Both the position numbers and the translations under genes were made by a program. A model generated the notes under the pieces. The model saw nothing but the letters and a program-made list of their open reading frames with translations, was not told where the DNA came from and did not search any database. DNA of 64,000 bases from Thermincola carboxydiphila. GTDB lineage: Bacteria; Bacillota; Thermincolia; Thermincolales; UBA2595. The DNA is taken from the NCBI GenBank assembly GCA_016841725.1, contig JAENYP010000002.1, positions 30,757 through 94,756 of the forward strand, written 5' to 3'. Numbering within the stretch: position 1 is the first letter of the stretch; the number at the start of each line of letters is the position of its first letter. Positions 44,583-52,712 of the stretch are shown here, one piece after another.

Positions 44583-47500
44583 TTATGACGTACCAGCATC
44601 CTCTGCTCTTTTCCTGCGCCATGATTCAAGCTGTTTCTCAATATCACCGGCATTTTCCAGAAGATTCATGACCCGAAATCCGGCACGCTCACCGGTATGC
44701 CAATCAGAGATCTTCTGCAGCACCGTTGGAGTGTCTCCCTTTATATGGGTTTTTATTGGAAGAGAGCTCAGGAATTTCCGCCCATACTTTCTTGCCACCA
44801 GCCTGCAGTCAAGAACAACAACTACGCCCTCGTCCTCCTCTGTCCTGATAAGCCGTCCGAAACCCTGCTTAAGCTGAATAACGGCCTCAGGCACAGTAAA
44901 ACCAAAAAAGGGGTCCCTGTTTTTCCTGGCAATCTCTTCAGTCCTGGCCTCAATAACCGGCGTATTTGGCGGTAAAAACGGCAGCCTGACAATGATAACA
45001 CACTGCAGCATGTCACCAGGCAGGTCTATTCCTTCCCAGAAACTGCTGGAACCGTACAGGACACAGCAGGGGTTCTTCCTGAACTCATTTGCCAGTCTGG
45101 TCCGCCCCCCATCAATGCGATGCCCCAGAACAGTAATCCCTTCGGGCTCCAGTTCCGGCCGCAGTCTGTGATATGATTCCCTGAGCATTTTATGGGAAGT
45201 AAACAGGACAAGGGTCCTGCCCCTGAATATCCGCGCAATATCCCTGATAACCGGGTTAATGAATTGGACGTATTCAGCATCACATACAGAGGACGGGTTA
45301 GGAATGTCCCTGACAATACACAGGAGAGATTGACGCTCATAGGCAAACGGAGACTCAATGAGACGGGTAACCACCTTTTCTTCCGGGATCAGGGAAAGTC
45401 CCGTTCTTTCCATAAAATGGTCAAAATTTCCGTCGACACTTATTGTTGCCGAAGTTAAAAGGATGCTCTTTTTGGTCAGGAAAAGGTTCTCACTCAATAA
45501 CCTGCTGACCGTAACCGGGGCGCTTCTGAACCTCACCTCCGGTTTTTCTCCCCTTAGTATTTCCACCCAGTGCACCGAGTTTGGTTCACCATCACAAAAC
45601 AAATGCATTTGAGAAATAACTTCTCTCAGGAAACCGCGTTGATATTCAATATCTTTGATGAGGGATATGAACTCTTTGCCATCACCCTCATCGTCCTCTT
45701 TCTGCAGTAACCCGGCGATTTTCCCCAGTATCTTTTCCAGCAGGGACGCCCGGTAGGTATAATTCTCCTTTATACTTGCATAAGCCTTCCAGGACGCATC
45801 CTGTCTGTGATGTTCCCTTATTCTGAGAACAGAGCTGCTATCATCAAAATTTTCATTACAATTATGATTTACCCATTCTATAAAAAATTCTTCTGTTTCA
45901 TTAACCGAGTCACTGTTCTTGGTTACCAGATCCAAAGCCTCACCGATAAACCCTCCCAGCTTATGTACAGAATCGCTGAGTTTCCAGGTATTATTCTTTT
46001 GTATCTGCCTCAGCAGAAATAACAGGCCAGGTCCCCCGCCCTTTCCAAAACTCCTGTTCATAGATACCAGAAACACCCTTTGGGCAGTGAGGCTCACTGT
46101 CCACCCCAGCTGCTGGGTGGCGCTGTCTTCCAAATGGTGGGCCTCATCGATGACAAGGTAGTCATAAGGAGGCAGCAGCTTATTCTGGATCTTGATATCA
46201 GCCAGCAGCAGAGAATGATTGACTACCAGCAGATCTGCCGTTTCAGCCTGCCTTCTGGCCCTGTTTACGAAGCACTGCCTGGCAAACCACCGGCAGCCGG
46301 GACCAAGACAGTAATCCTGCTCTGAATTTATTACAGTCCAGTACCGGATTTGGTCAGGGGAAATATTCAGTTCCGACCGCTCTCCTGAAACTGTCATGGC
46401 AAGCCATACCAGCACTTTAAGGCGGAAAACGGTTTCTCTGTGATTGTATTTGTTATCACCGGCAGTATCACCTGGCTCTGCGGCATTTTTCAGCATCTCT
46501 TCCCAGCGCCGGAGACAAATGTAATTGTTCCTTCCTTTAACAAGCGCCGCTTTGAAATCAATTCCTGCAATGTCCCTTATTTGGGGAAGGTCCTTATGGA
46601 GCAGCTGCTCCTGTAAGTTAATAGTGTGTGTTGAGACAACTACCTTGGTCCGGTCAGTCAAAGCCCAGACGACTGCAGGCAGCAGATATGCCAGGGATTT
46701 GCCGGTACCGGTGCCGGCTTCAACTACAATATGCCTGCCTTCCCGAAACCCGTTGGAAACGGTTTTCAGCATATCCACCTGGCCTTGCCGGTATCTGTAT
46801 TTGGGATCATTCTCTGCAAAAACACCTTTAGGTCCCAGGCATTCTTCCAGTTCTGTAAAATCCGGCACATGATATTTACCCCCGGTTTTATCAGTAAACA
46901 GTTGGTCTGACCCGTGGTCGCCGGGATTCCTGTTCCCCGGTCCGGAATCACTCATAAAGGCATAGGGAACTCCGTTTTTCCGGTCCGGAAACCGGGTTGC
47001 AGTTTCAGTTAAATGCCTGCCCAAGACTTCTGCAAAGGTCGTCTGATATTTTCCGAGTACCTGAATCGCCCGAAACAGGACCTCATTGTCAAGGTTACCA
47101 AATAATTCTATACACTTTTTAAAAGTTCCCCAAGCTGCTTCCGCATCATCCAAAGCCCTGTGGGAAACGGCGCTGCCTACCCCCAGAATCTGCCTGACAG
47201 TCTCGAGACGGTAACTTTCAGCCCCCGGCAGTACCACCTGAACCAGGTCCAAGGTGTCAAAGCTGGGATTTAACAAGAGATGCCCTGTCTTCTGCTGCAG
47301 GAAATTTATATCAAAAGATATGTTATGTCCAAAGACCGGGCTGCCGCCCATGAAGCTCCACAATTTTTCGGCTTCCCCCGGAAGCGCCGGGGCATCCCTT
47401 AACATGTCATCTGTCAGCCCTGTCAGGGTCACAATCTGAAGAGGGAGCTTTCTGCCGGGGCTCAACAGGGTATGAAACCTGTCGACAACCTCACCCTGCC

Positions 47501-47591
47501 TGACAGCTATGGCCCCGATTTCAATAATTTCATCAGATTCGGGATTAAGTCCCGTTGTTTCAATATCTAAAAAAATATAAGTATCTGCCAT
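44583..47591 (-). CDS. dinG: DinG-family helicase with N-terminal DEDDh exonuclease
   Basis: About 1002 residues from MADTYIFLDIETTGL (AGGGAG upstream; 18 extra codons before it are unlikely). Residues 1-165 form a DnaQ-like 3'-5' exonuclease (DIETTGL, FGHNISFDINFL, SHRALDDAEAA). The helicase has VVEAGTGTGKSLAYLLP (Walker A, near residue 295), VIDEAHHLED (DEAH) and SFWEGIDLPG. Cysteines CLGPGCRWFARQC fit the XPD/DinG iron-sulfur cluster. The fusion is usual in Firmicutes, where some members are nucleases without helicase activity. Single gene. Confidence 0.93.
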   Translation of the reverse strand: MADTYIFLDIETTGLNPESDEIIEIGAIAVRQGEVVDRFHTLLSPGRKLPLQIVTLTGLTDDMLRDAPALPGEAEKLWSFMGGSPVFGHNISFDINFLQQKTGHLLLNPSFDTLDLVQVVLPGAESYRLETVRQILGVGSAVSHRALDDAEAAWGTFKKCIELFGNLDNEVLFRAIQVLGKYQTTFAEVLGRHLTETATRFPDRKNGVPYAFMSDSGPGNRNPGDHGSDQLFTDKTGGKYHVPDFTELEECLGPKGVFAENDPKYRYRQGQVDMLKTVSNGFREGRHIVVEAGTGTGKSLAYLLPAVVWALTDRTKVVVSTHTINLQEQLLHKDLPQIRDIAGIDFKAALVKGRNNYICLRRWEEMLKNAAEPGDTAGDNKYNHRETVFRLKVLVWLAMTVSGERSELNISPDQIRYWTVINSEQDYCLGPGCRWFARQCFVNRARRQAETADLLVVNHSLLLADIKIQNKLLPPYDYLVIDEAHHLEDSATQQLGWTVSLTAQRVFLVSMNRSFGKGGGPGLLFLLRQIQKNNTWKLSDSVHKLGGFIGEALDLVTKNSDSVNETEEFFIEWVNHNCNENFDDSSSVLRIREHHRQDASWKAYASIKENYTYRASLLEKILGKIAGLLQKEDDEGDGKEFISLIKDIEYQRGFLREVISQMHLFCDGEPNSVHWVEILRGEKPEVRFRSAPVTVSRLLSENLFLTKKSILLTSATISVDGNFDHFMERTGLSLIPEEKVVTRLIESPFAYERQSLLCIVRDIPNPSSVCDAEYVQFINPVIRDIARIFRGRTLVLFTSHKMLRESYHRLRPELEPEGITVLGHRIDGGRTRLANEFRKNPCCVLYGSSSFWEGIDLPGDMLQCVIIVRLPFLPPNTPVIEARTEEIARKNRDPFFGFTVPEAVIQLKQGFGRLIRTEEDEGVVVVLDCRLVARKYGRKFLSSLPIKTHIKGDTPTVLQKISDWHTGERAGFRVMNLLENAGDIEKQLESWRRKRAEDAGTS

Positions 47592-47730
47592 TAATTGTTT
47601 TCTCCCTGTTTCACTGTATATATTAGATTTTAACCCATTATCCACATCAATGGCAACACTGATTCAACTGAAACATCCAGATCGGATAAAGTAAACGCAC
47701 CAATCTGCCCAACTAGAATTTTCCTGTAGT

Positions 47731-47786
47731 AAAAAAGTGACAGGTATATTCCTGAGGACACTTACCGTCCGGGAATATACCTGTCA
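47731..47786 (-). terminator. Terminator after the universal stress gene
   Basis: TGACAGGTATATTCC and GGAATATACCTGTCA form a 15-bp perfect stem; TTTTTT follows on the minus strand. The arms resemble those of the hairpin at 3895-3945. Confidence 0.8.
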
Positions 47787-47801
47787 TCTGGTTCGGAATT
47801 T

Positions 47802-48311
47802 TTATTTTTCCTTTCCGTCACGTGCTATCAGCACTGAACATGGCGCCAGCCTCAACACAGTCTCAGCTACAGAACCAAGGGATATGCGGGACAAATCGGT
47901 TCTCCCGGATTCACCCAATACTATCAGGTCAACATTGTCCGCAATCGCAGCCTTAACAATATTCCTGGGCACACTTCCCCTCAGAATGGTAGTATTTACC
48001 GTCACCCCGTTCTCCTGACCGAACGCCTTGGCAACCGCAAGCCCTGCTTCACACGGGTGCACACCCCCAAAAAACTTTTTACCCTTTAGTTCTTTAGGGA
48101 TTTCGAAACTATCTTCGTTTCCCGATACATATACGGCAAGGATTTCAGCATTTATCTTTCTTGCCAGCCCTATAGAGAATTTAGTAGCTTTTATTGCTGA
48201 TACCGACCCGTCAGTAGCCAGTAAAATCTTTTTAACAGGTTGGGGAACAGCGGTTATTTCATCCATGGTCATCCATTCAGCGCTTTTTTCCCTTATTTCA
48301 TTAGTCTCCAA
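47802..48311 (-). CDS. Universal stress protein (UspA family)
   Basis: 169 residues from a TTG with GGGGGGAAT upstream. After a 25-residue extension the UspA fold starts at KKILLATDGSVSAIKATKFS and ends with the ATP-binding pattern GESGRTDLSRISLGSVAETVLR (GX2GX9GS). Usp proteins are nucleotide-binding stress factors of the cytoplasm. It is monocistronic with a strong terminator, preceded by a 500-base non-coding gap. Confidence 0.88.
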   Translation of the reverse strand: METNEIREKSAEWMTMDEITAVPQPVKKILLATDGSVSAIKATKFSIGLARKINAEILAVYVSGNEDSFEIPKELKGKKFFGGVHPCEAGLAVAKAFGQENGVTVNTTILRGSVPRNIVKAAIADNVDLIVLGESGRTDLSRISLGSVAETVLRLAPCSVLIARDGKEK

Positions 48312-48741
48312 TATAATTCCCCCTTAACCCCATTCCCTTTCCTTGCCCAGCTTCCTAACAACATTTTAATTAATGTAACCACATATTTGAAAGGGTTTTC
48401 CGGTTAACCTGCAAAAATAAAAGGTGAACTGCCGATTTATTGCCTTATCTCCAAAATTAAACTAGGATTTTTTACTGGTAACTGGACAATAAATATGTCT
48501 AAAAGGTTATATGCTAGGTTAAATGGGTGTTTTGAGGGCTTAATATCACCTACATATGTAATAACAACACAAAATAAAGGCATGCCACAAACAAATTCTC
48601 CATAATTTCCTGAAATGAAACCGTTAACCTTTGACTTTTTACAATTAGGAGAGTAACTGTAGAAATATTTTCAGTAAAGGATTAATATTTAAACATAATC
48701 AATGTCAAATACATGCTAAAACTCCTCTCCCTATTCTCTGC
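48312..48741. other. Non-coding gap upstream of uspA
   Basis: About 430 A+T-rich bases with no credible frame. TTGACT occurs on the plus strand near 48641 but no good -10 follows at 17 bases. A small RNA on the plus strand ending at the hairpin 48742-48773 is possible but unsupported. Confidence 0.3.
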
Positions 48742-48773
48742 GGCTGTATCCTTGCGATACAGTCATATTTTTT
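48742..48773 (+). terminator. Hairpin with U-run in the gap before the histidine kinase stop
   Basis: GGCTGTATC-CTTGC-GATACAGTC followed by ATATTTTTTT on the plus strand. On the minus strand it lies just past the PhoR-like gene and could stop that transcript too. Confidence 0.55.
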
Positions 48774-48810
48774 TGCTCATCCCTCGATGAACAGCCTGTG
48801 CCGGGCAGGA

Positions 48811-50580
48811 CTATATCATACTTTCATCATATATATTCAGGCTGACTTTAAAAGTCGTCCCTCTGCCCGGTTCGCTGGTAACACTTACACTGCCCCGGTG
48901 GGCCTGAATAATATTTTTTACTATGGCCAGCCCCAGACCCGTACCCCCGGCCTCATCCCTGGTTCTGGCTTTATCAGCCTTATAGAAGCGTTCCCATACC
49001 TGTTCAAGCTCTGTTTCAGGAATTCCGGGGCCGGAATCCGTTACACTGATGTCAACCCGGTCATGCCCGGTAACTGCGGAAACCCGGACCACACCCCCTT
49101 CAGGAGTGAACTTGGCGGCATTATCCAGGAGATTGACCAAGACCTGCTGGAGCCTGTCTTCATCCCCCGATACCGGAGGTATATCATCCGGAACAGCTAT
49201 AATCATTTCTTTACCTTTTTCCGCAAAAAGCGGCCTCAGCCTGTCTGTAACCCTTTTTATCAGTTCACTTAAAGATATCTTGTCAAATCTCATAGTCATA
49301 TTTCCCGTTTCCATCTGGGTAAGGTCCAGCAGGTCATTAACCAACCTGCGCAGCCTAAGGGTTTCATCAAGCAGGATGTCCAGGTACTGCCCGCGCTCCT
49401 CCTCGTTTTCTGCCAACCCGTCAGCCAGGGCTTCCACATATCCCTGCAGCAGGCTTAAAGGGCTCCTGAGTTCATGGGAGACATTGGCTACAAACTCCCT
49501 CCGCAGCATTTCCAGCCTTTTTTCCTTGGTCACATCCTGGAGGACTGCCACAATTCCCCGGATATCCCCATCCTGATTCCGCAGAGGGGCAAGCACAACT
49601 TTGAGTGTCCTTTCCTCAAAGGGTATCTCACCTTTCATTTCCTTTTTCCCGGACAGTGCCTCCCGAAACATCTCCGTGACCACGGGAACAGCCGAAAAGT
49701 CATTGATATGCAGGGTCCCAGTCTCTGTTCTGAGTTTAAAAAGCTCTCTGGCAGGCGGGTTAATCAACAAAACACTGCCATTGATGTCAAAAGTGACAAC
49801 AGCATCTGTCATACTTCTGATAATGCTTTCTAACTGGTCCTTTTCAGTTGACAGTGCTTCAATGTTTTTCTGGAGTTCAGCAGAGAGGAAATTAAGGGTG
49901 TTGCCCAATAACCCCAACTCATCCTGAGATTCCGGGATTACCCGTTCCCGGAAATTGCCCCTGGCCATTTCCATAGCGACTCTGTTCATGTCGAGGACGG
50001 GTTTAGTAACTTTTTTGGAAAGGATAAATGCCAGTATCGTGGCCAAAATAATTGTACCTACAGTACCATACATAATAAACTTCTGAACAGTTTTTACCGT
50101 ATCGGTTACCGGCTCAACCGGGGAATGCAGAAAGACTGCTCCGATTACCTGATTCTTCACTTTGATGGGTACTCCCACGGAAAGCACAGTCATCTCCAGA
50201 CCTGGATATTCTCCCCTTTGGGTGACAATATCGCCTTCCAGGATTTTTTCTACATCAGGGTACATTAGTTTATCTCCCCGGTGCATGCCCCCGCCCTGAA
50301 TGGTGCAGGACCTGATAAGACCCCTCCTGTCTGTGACCACAATCTTGGCATCGATGTACCGGCTTATCATGGTAAGCTCTTCCTGCCATTCCTGGCGGTC
50401 CGGGGCAGATGTTATCATATCTGCAATTTCGGTACCATTTCGAACCAGTTCCTGGGATTTCAGAGAAAAGTAAAAGTCACCGAAAAACTGGGATAAAAAG
50501 ACCCCCAGAAAAAACATTACCATGATAATCAATACAACTATTGCCAGCCACAATTTCCCTACCAGGCTGCGGTTAATCAT
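48811..50580 (-). CDS. PhoR/WalK-like membrane sensor histidine kinase
   Basis: 589 residues. Helices LWLAIVVLIIMVMFFLGVFL and IMYGTVGTIILATILAFIL bracket an extracytoplasmic sensor of ~150 residues. HAMP (KKVTKPVLDMNRVAMEMARG), PAS (about 260-360), HisKA with FVANVSHELRSPLSLLQGYV, and HATPase motifs NLLDNAAKFTPEGG, DSGPGIP and GGTGLGLAIVKNI follow in order. It autophosphorylates and signals to the response regulator whose gene overlaps its start by four bases (ATGA). Ligand unknown; phosphate, envelope stress or redox are all possible for this architecture. Confidence 0.92.
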   Translation of the reverse strand: MINRSLVGKLWLAIVVLIIMVMFFLGVFLSQFFGDFYFSLKSQELVRNGTEIADMITSAPDRQEWQEELTMISRYIDAKIVVTDRRGLIRSCTIQGGGMHRGDKLMYPDVEKILEGDIVTQRGEYPGLEMTVLSVGVPIKVKNQVIGAVFLHSPVEPVTDTVKTVQKFIMYGTVGTIILATILAFILSKKVTKPVLDMNRVAMEMARGNFRERVIPESQDELGLLGNTLNFLSAELQKNIEALSTEKDQLESIIRSMTDAVVTFDINGSVLLINPPARELFKLRTETGTLHINDFSAVPVVTEMFREALSGKKEMKGEIPFEERTLKVVLAPLRNQDGDIRGIVAVLQDVTKEKRLEMLRREFVANVSHELRSPLSLLQGYVEALADGLAENEEERGQYLDILLDETLRLRRLVNDLLDLTQMETGNMTMRFDKISLSELIKRVTDRLRPLFAEKGKEMIIAVPDDIPPVSGDEDRLQQVLVNLLDNAAKFTPEGGVVRVSAVTGHDRVDISVTDSGPGIPETELEQVWERFYKADKARTRDEAGGTGLGLAIVKNIIQAHRGSVSVTSEPGRGTTFKVSLNIYDESMI

Positions 50581-51275
50581 TTTCCCACCTCAAATTTATA
50601 TCCAACTCCCCAAACGGTAATCAGATAGGCCGCAGCCTCTCCAAAGCGGGATAATTTCTCTCTGATCTTTTTCACGTGTGTATCCACAGTTCTCAGGTCA
50701 CCATAAAAATCATAACCCCAAACATGCTCCAGCAGCTGCTCCCTGGTAAAAACCCGCCCGGAGTTTTTGGCCAAAAAGGCCAGCAGTTCAAATTCTTTCG
50801 GGGTCAGACTGATTTTATTCCCCTTTACATCAACTTCCCTGGCATCATGGCTGATTACAAGCCCAGGGAACGTCAGGATATTTCCGGGTTCACCGGGCTG
50901 TTTGGCACCAACCCGCCTCAAGAGAGCCTTGACCCTGGCAACAAGCTCTCTGGGGCTGAAGGGTTTGACAACATAATCATCAGCTCCCAGCTCAAAACCA
51001 AGTACCCGGTCAATTTCTTCACCCCTTGCCGTGAGCATTATAACCGGTATATCATAATCCCTTCTTATTTCCCGGCATACTGTCAGGCCATCCACCTTTG
51101 GCATCATAATATCAAGAATAACCAGGTCAATTTCTGATTTCTTCAGCAGTTCCAGGACCCGCTCCCCGTCTCCGGCCTCAATAACTTCAAATCCTTCCCT
51201 GCCAAGGTACATTTTGACCAGGTCCCGCATTTTCGGTTCATCGTCTGCCACCAGAATATTACCGTTTTTATTCAT
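50577..51275 (-). CDS. OmpR/PhoB-family response regulator
   Basis: About 232 residues from MNKNGNILVADDEPKMRD; this ATG lies eight bases after GGAAGG, and a GTG three codons earlier is less likely. The receiver domain has the acidic pair DDE, phospho-acceptor D in DLVILDIMMPKVDG and K in VVKPFSPREL. The C-terminal winged helix is typical (ISLTPKEFELLAFLAKNSGRVFTREQLLEHVWG, LRTVDTHVKKIREKL). It is controlled by the adjacent kinase. The set of target genes cannot be told from this window. Confidence 0.93.
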   Translation of the reverse strand: MNKNGNILVADDEPKMRDLVKMYLGREGFEVIEAGDGERVLELLKKSEIDLVILDIMMPKVDGLTVCREIRRDYDIPVIMLTARGEEIDRVLGFELGADDYVVKPFSPRELVARVKALLRRVGAKQPGEPGNILTFPGLVISHDAREVDVKGNKISLTPKEFELLAFLAKNSGRVFTREQLLEHVWGYDFYGDLRTVDTHVKKIREKLSRFGEAAAYLITVWGVGYKFEVGK

Positions 51276-51329
51276 AAAAAACACCTTCCATCTTTCAAAC
51301 CCGGATTATGTTTGACTAAATCAGAAAAG

Positions 51330-51358
51330 GCGCGCACCATTTACCTGGCATTGCGCGC
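51330..51358. terminator. Hairpin between fmdB and the response-regulator gene
   Basis: GCGCGCA pairs with TGCGCGC across 15 bases. No U-run follows on the minus strand, so termination is uncertain. Confidence 0.4.
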
Positions 51359-51422
51359 ACCGTTCATTTCCGGGTTATTCAATATTTGCGACACAAGGAC
51401 TACCAGTCCTTTAATGTTAGCC

Positions 51423-51629
51423 TCAGCCAAACATTGAGCCAGACCCGCACCCGGAGTCACACGAAGTTTTTCCCGGAGAGCCTTTAACTGTAACAGAAAA
51501 TGGTGTCAAGACCTGTTTTACATTAGAAGTTCCACATTCAGGGCACTTTACCTTGTCTCTTTCACTTATCGATACCCTGACGGTAAATTGACTGTCACAG
51601 CTCTTACACCTGAAATCATAAGCCGGCAT
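51423..51629 (-). CDS. FmdB-family zinc ribbon protein
   Basis: 68 residues: MPAYDFRCKSCDSQFTVRV, then VKCPECGTSNVKQVLTPFSV. The two CX2C pairs form the FmdB/CxxC-CxxC-SSSS zinc ribbon, a family of putative regulators of unknown target. The start is set at MPAYDF, where homologues start and where GGGGGTG lies seven bases before. The tail is Gly/Ser/Cys rich (TSCDSGCGSGSMFG). It follows the selenoprotein gene by 109 bases on the same strand. Confidence 0.88.
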   Translation of the reverse strand: MPAYDFRCKSCDSQFTVRVSISERDKVKCPECGTSNVKQVLTPFSVTVKGSPGKTSCDSGCGSGSMFG

Positions 51630-51738
51630 AATTACACCCCCAATGTTATGTTTTCCGGTTGTGCAAATTATATAAAACAATACTTTAAAAGTCAATAAAG
51701 GAACTTGCTTTCTGTGGAGTTTTATACTCGACAGAAAT

Positions 51739-52080
51739 TTACCGGGTTGCAGGCATAATTCCCTTTTTGGTCAATTCTTTTACCAGGTAGCTGTATGAGA
51801 GGCTGCCCATCCATAATGGGATCCCATCAACAGCAACCAGAGGCAGAGAAGAAACAGGTTTTTCTTTTAATACAGCCCTGGCCTGGGGATATCCTGCCAT
51901 CTCCTCTTCGTCCTGAATATCAATGTACTGTATGGATACCTGTCGGCCATACTTTGAATTTAAAACATCCCGGAAAAGTACTGTGATCTCCTCCTGAGAC
52001 CGTGATGATCCTCAGCCGCCACCTGAACAACTGTCAAGCAGCCTGGACCCAAATACCTGAATCTTTACTGTTAGACTCAT
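51739..52080 (-). CDS. Thioredoxin-fold (YuzD/DUF1462-like) selenoprotein, Sec at codon 23 (UGA)
   Basis: No long ORF shows here because UGA at 52012-52014 interrupts it. Read as Sec the frame has 113 codons: SLTVKIQVFGSRLLDSC, SGGG, U, GSSRSQEEITVLFRDVLNSK, then VSIQYIDIQDEEEM and PLVAVDGIPLW, ending PATR. Cys18 and Sec23 form a CX4U redox pair at the end of the first strand, and SLPLV resembles the thioredoxin cis-Pro loop. Spacing of SS...L...KYG...YIDI resembles YuzD (DUF1462) by eye. GGGAGGTGG precedes the ATG, which overlaps the upstream stop (TAATG). Function unknown; thiol-selenol redox chemistry is inferred. Confidence 0.82.
51985..52014 (-). promoter_or_regulatory. Probable bacterial SECIS element in the thioredoxin-fold gene
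   Basis: GGTCTC-AGGAG-GAGATC, a 6-bp stem (one G-U) with an AGGAG loop at +20 to +24 from the UGA, close to the loop position and GG content of the fdhF SECIS. Confidence 0.62.
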
Positions 52081-52277
52081 TAAAAGCCACCTCCCTGCTT
52101 CTGACTCCGTTGGGGCCCCACATCTGTTTGGGACCGGAGTTTCTGAAGTTTCTCAATCTCATCTTCAATTCTTTCCATTTCCTCAATCATCTGTGGCTTG
52201 ACCGAATGTGCAGGCCACCTCTGTTTCAGATCCCTCAATTGGTTTTCCAATACTGCCAGCTTTTCATCGTTATCCAT
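52080..52277 (-). CDS. Small helical protein of the ferredoxin-selenoprotein operon, 65 aa
   Basis: Starts MDNDEKLAVLENQLRDLKQR at an ATG with TTTGGAGG upstream. The first 50 residues form an amphipathic helix or coiled-coil hairpin (IEEMERIEDEIEKLQKL) around the motif RWPAHSVKPQM; the tail is polar and ends QGGGF. I recognise no named family. Its stop shares a base with the selenoprotein start (TAATG), so the two are translationally coupled and probably interact. It begins 23 bases after the ferredoxin gene. Confidence 0.75.
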   Translation of the reverse strand: MDNDEKLAVLENQLRDLKQRWPAHSVKPQMIEEMERIEDEIEKLQKLRSQTDVGPQRSQKQGGGF

Positions 52278-52300
52278 AAATATCGGCCTCCAAAACATTA

Positions 52301-52504
52301 TCAAACAATAATCACTGCCTTGTGGGGACAATGTATGATACATTTGCCACAGCCCTGGCAAAAGGCGTTAATGTAATATGGTTCACCCGGTTCTTCCTGC
52401 TCAACGGCCTTGGCAGGACAAACCTCACGTGCCTTGCATAACTTGTATATTTTACATTTATCCGGGATTATTACTGCTCTTTTGTCCATCAATATCATTC
52501 CCAT
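52301..52504 (-). CDS. Small ferredoxin-like protein with one incomplete cluster motif
   Basis: 67 residues (or 62 from the ATG at 52489; neither start has a strong ribosome site). The second half has a canonical [4Fe-4S] motif, CQGCGKCIIHCPHKA. The first half reads CKIYKLCKAREVCPAKAV, which is CX5CX5CP instead of CX2CX2CX3CP, so the first cluster may be incomplete, a [3Fe-4S] or altered. It is the first gene of an operon with the 65-residue helical protein and the selenoprotein, suggesting it supplies or accepts their electrons. Confidence 0.82.
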   Translation of the reverse strand: MGMILMDKRAVIIPDKCKIYKLCKAREVCPAKAVEQEEPGEPYYINAFCQGCGKCIIHCPHKAVIIV

Positions 52505-52569
52505 CTGCTAATGTGTCCTCAGCCTGATAAACCGTGATACATCCCGAAACGAATGCATCCCGCCCACAT

Positions 52570-52586
52570 ATACCCCCTAGGGGTAT
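52570..52586. promoter_or_regulatory. CsoR/CstR-like operator of the ferredoxin-selenoprotein operon
   Basis: ATACCCC-CTA-GGGGTAT has perfect 7-bp arms with the G/C tracts typical of operators for the CsoR/CstR/RcnR family (copper, persulfide or other metal sensing). It begins nine bases past the -10 box. The nearby palindromic element B also contains TAGGGGTA, so chance resemblance must be excluded. Confidence 0.55.
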
Positions 52587-52595
52587 CTATCTTTC

Positions 52596-52624
52596 ATTGT
52601 AAGCTTTTTTCGGAAAAATGTCAA
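52596..52624 (-). promoter_or_regulatory. Promoter of the ferredoxin-selenoprotein operon
   Basis: On the minus strand TTGACA (52619-52624), 17 bases, TACAAT (52596-52601). Confidence 0.85.
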
Positions 52625-52627
52625 GAA

Positions 52628-52695
52628 AGATAGGGGTAGATGTTTGCGGAAGGTGAAGTTTGTCGTCCATCCATCCGGCCCATCTACCCCTATCT
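52628..52695. repeat. Palindromic element, copy B (shortened)
   Basis: Outer arms AGATAGGGGTAGATG/CATCTACCCCTATCT are perfect (15 bp). The interior keeps GCGGAAGGTGAAGTTTGTCG, a degenerate form of the block GGAAGGATGAGTCTGACGTC of copy C, but the inner stem is lost. It sits between trxB and the promoter of the ferredoxin operon, where it may also terminate trxB. Confidence 0.75.
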
Positions 52696-52712
52696 CTCTT
52701 TTGATAGTCTCT

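Noticed and set aside
51423..51425. UGA at the end of the FmdB gene as a further Sec codon
   Set aside because: Readthrough would add only one codon before UAA, and FmdB proteins end in this region; an ordinary stop is more likely.
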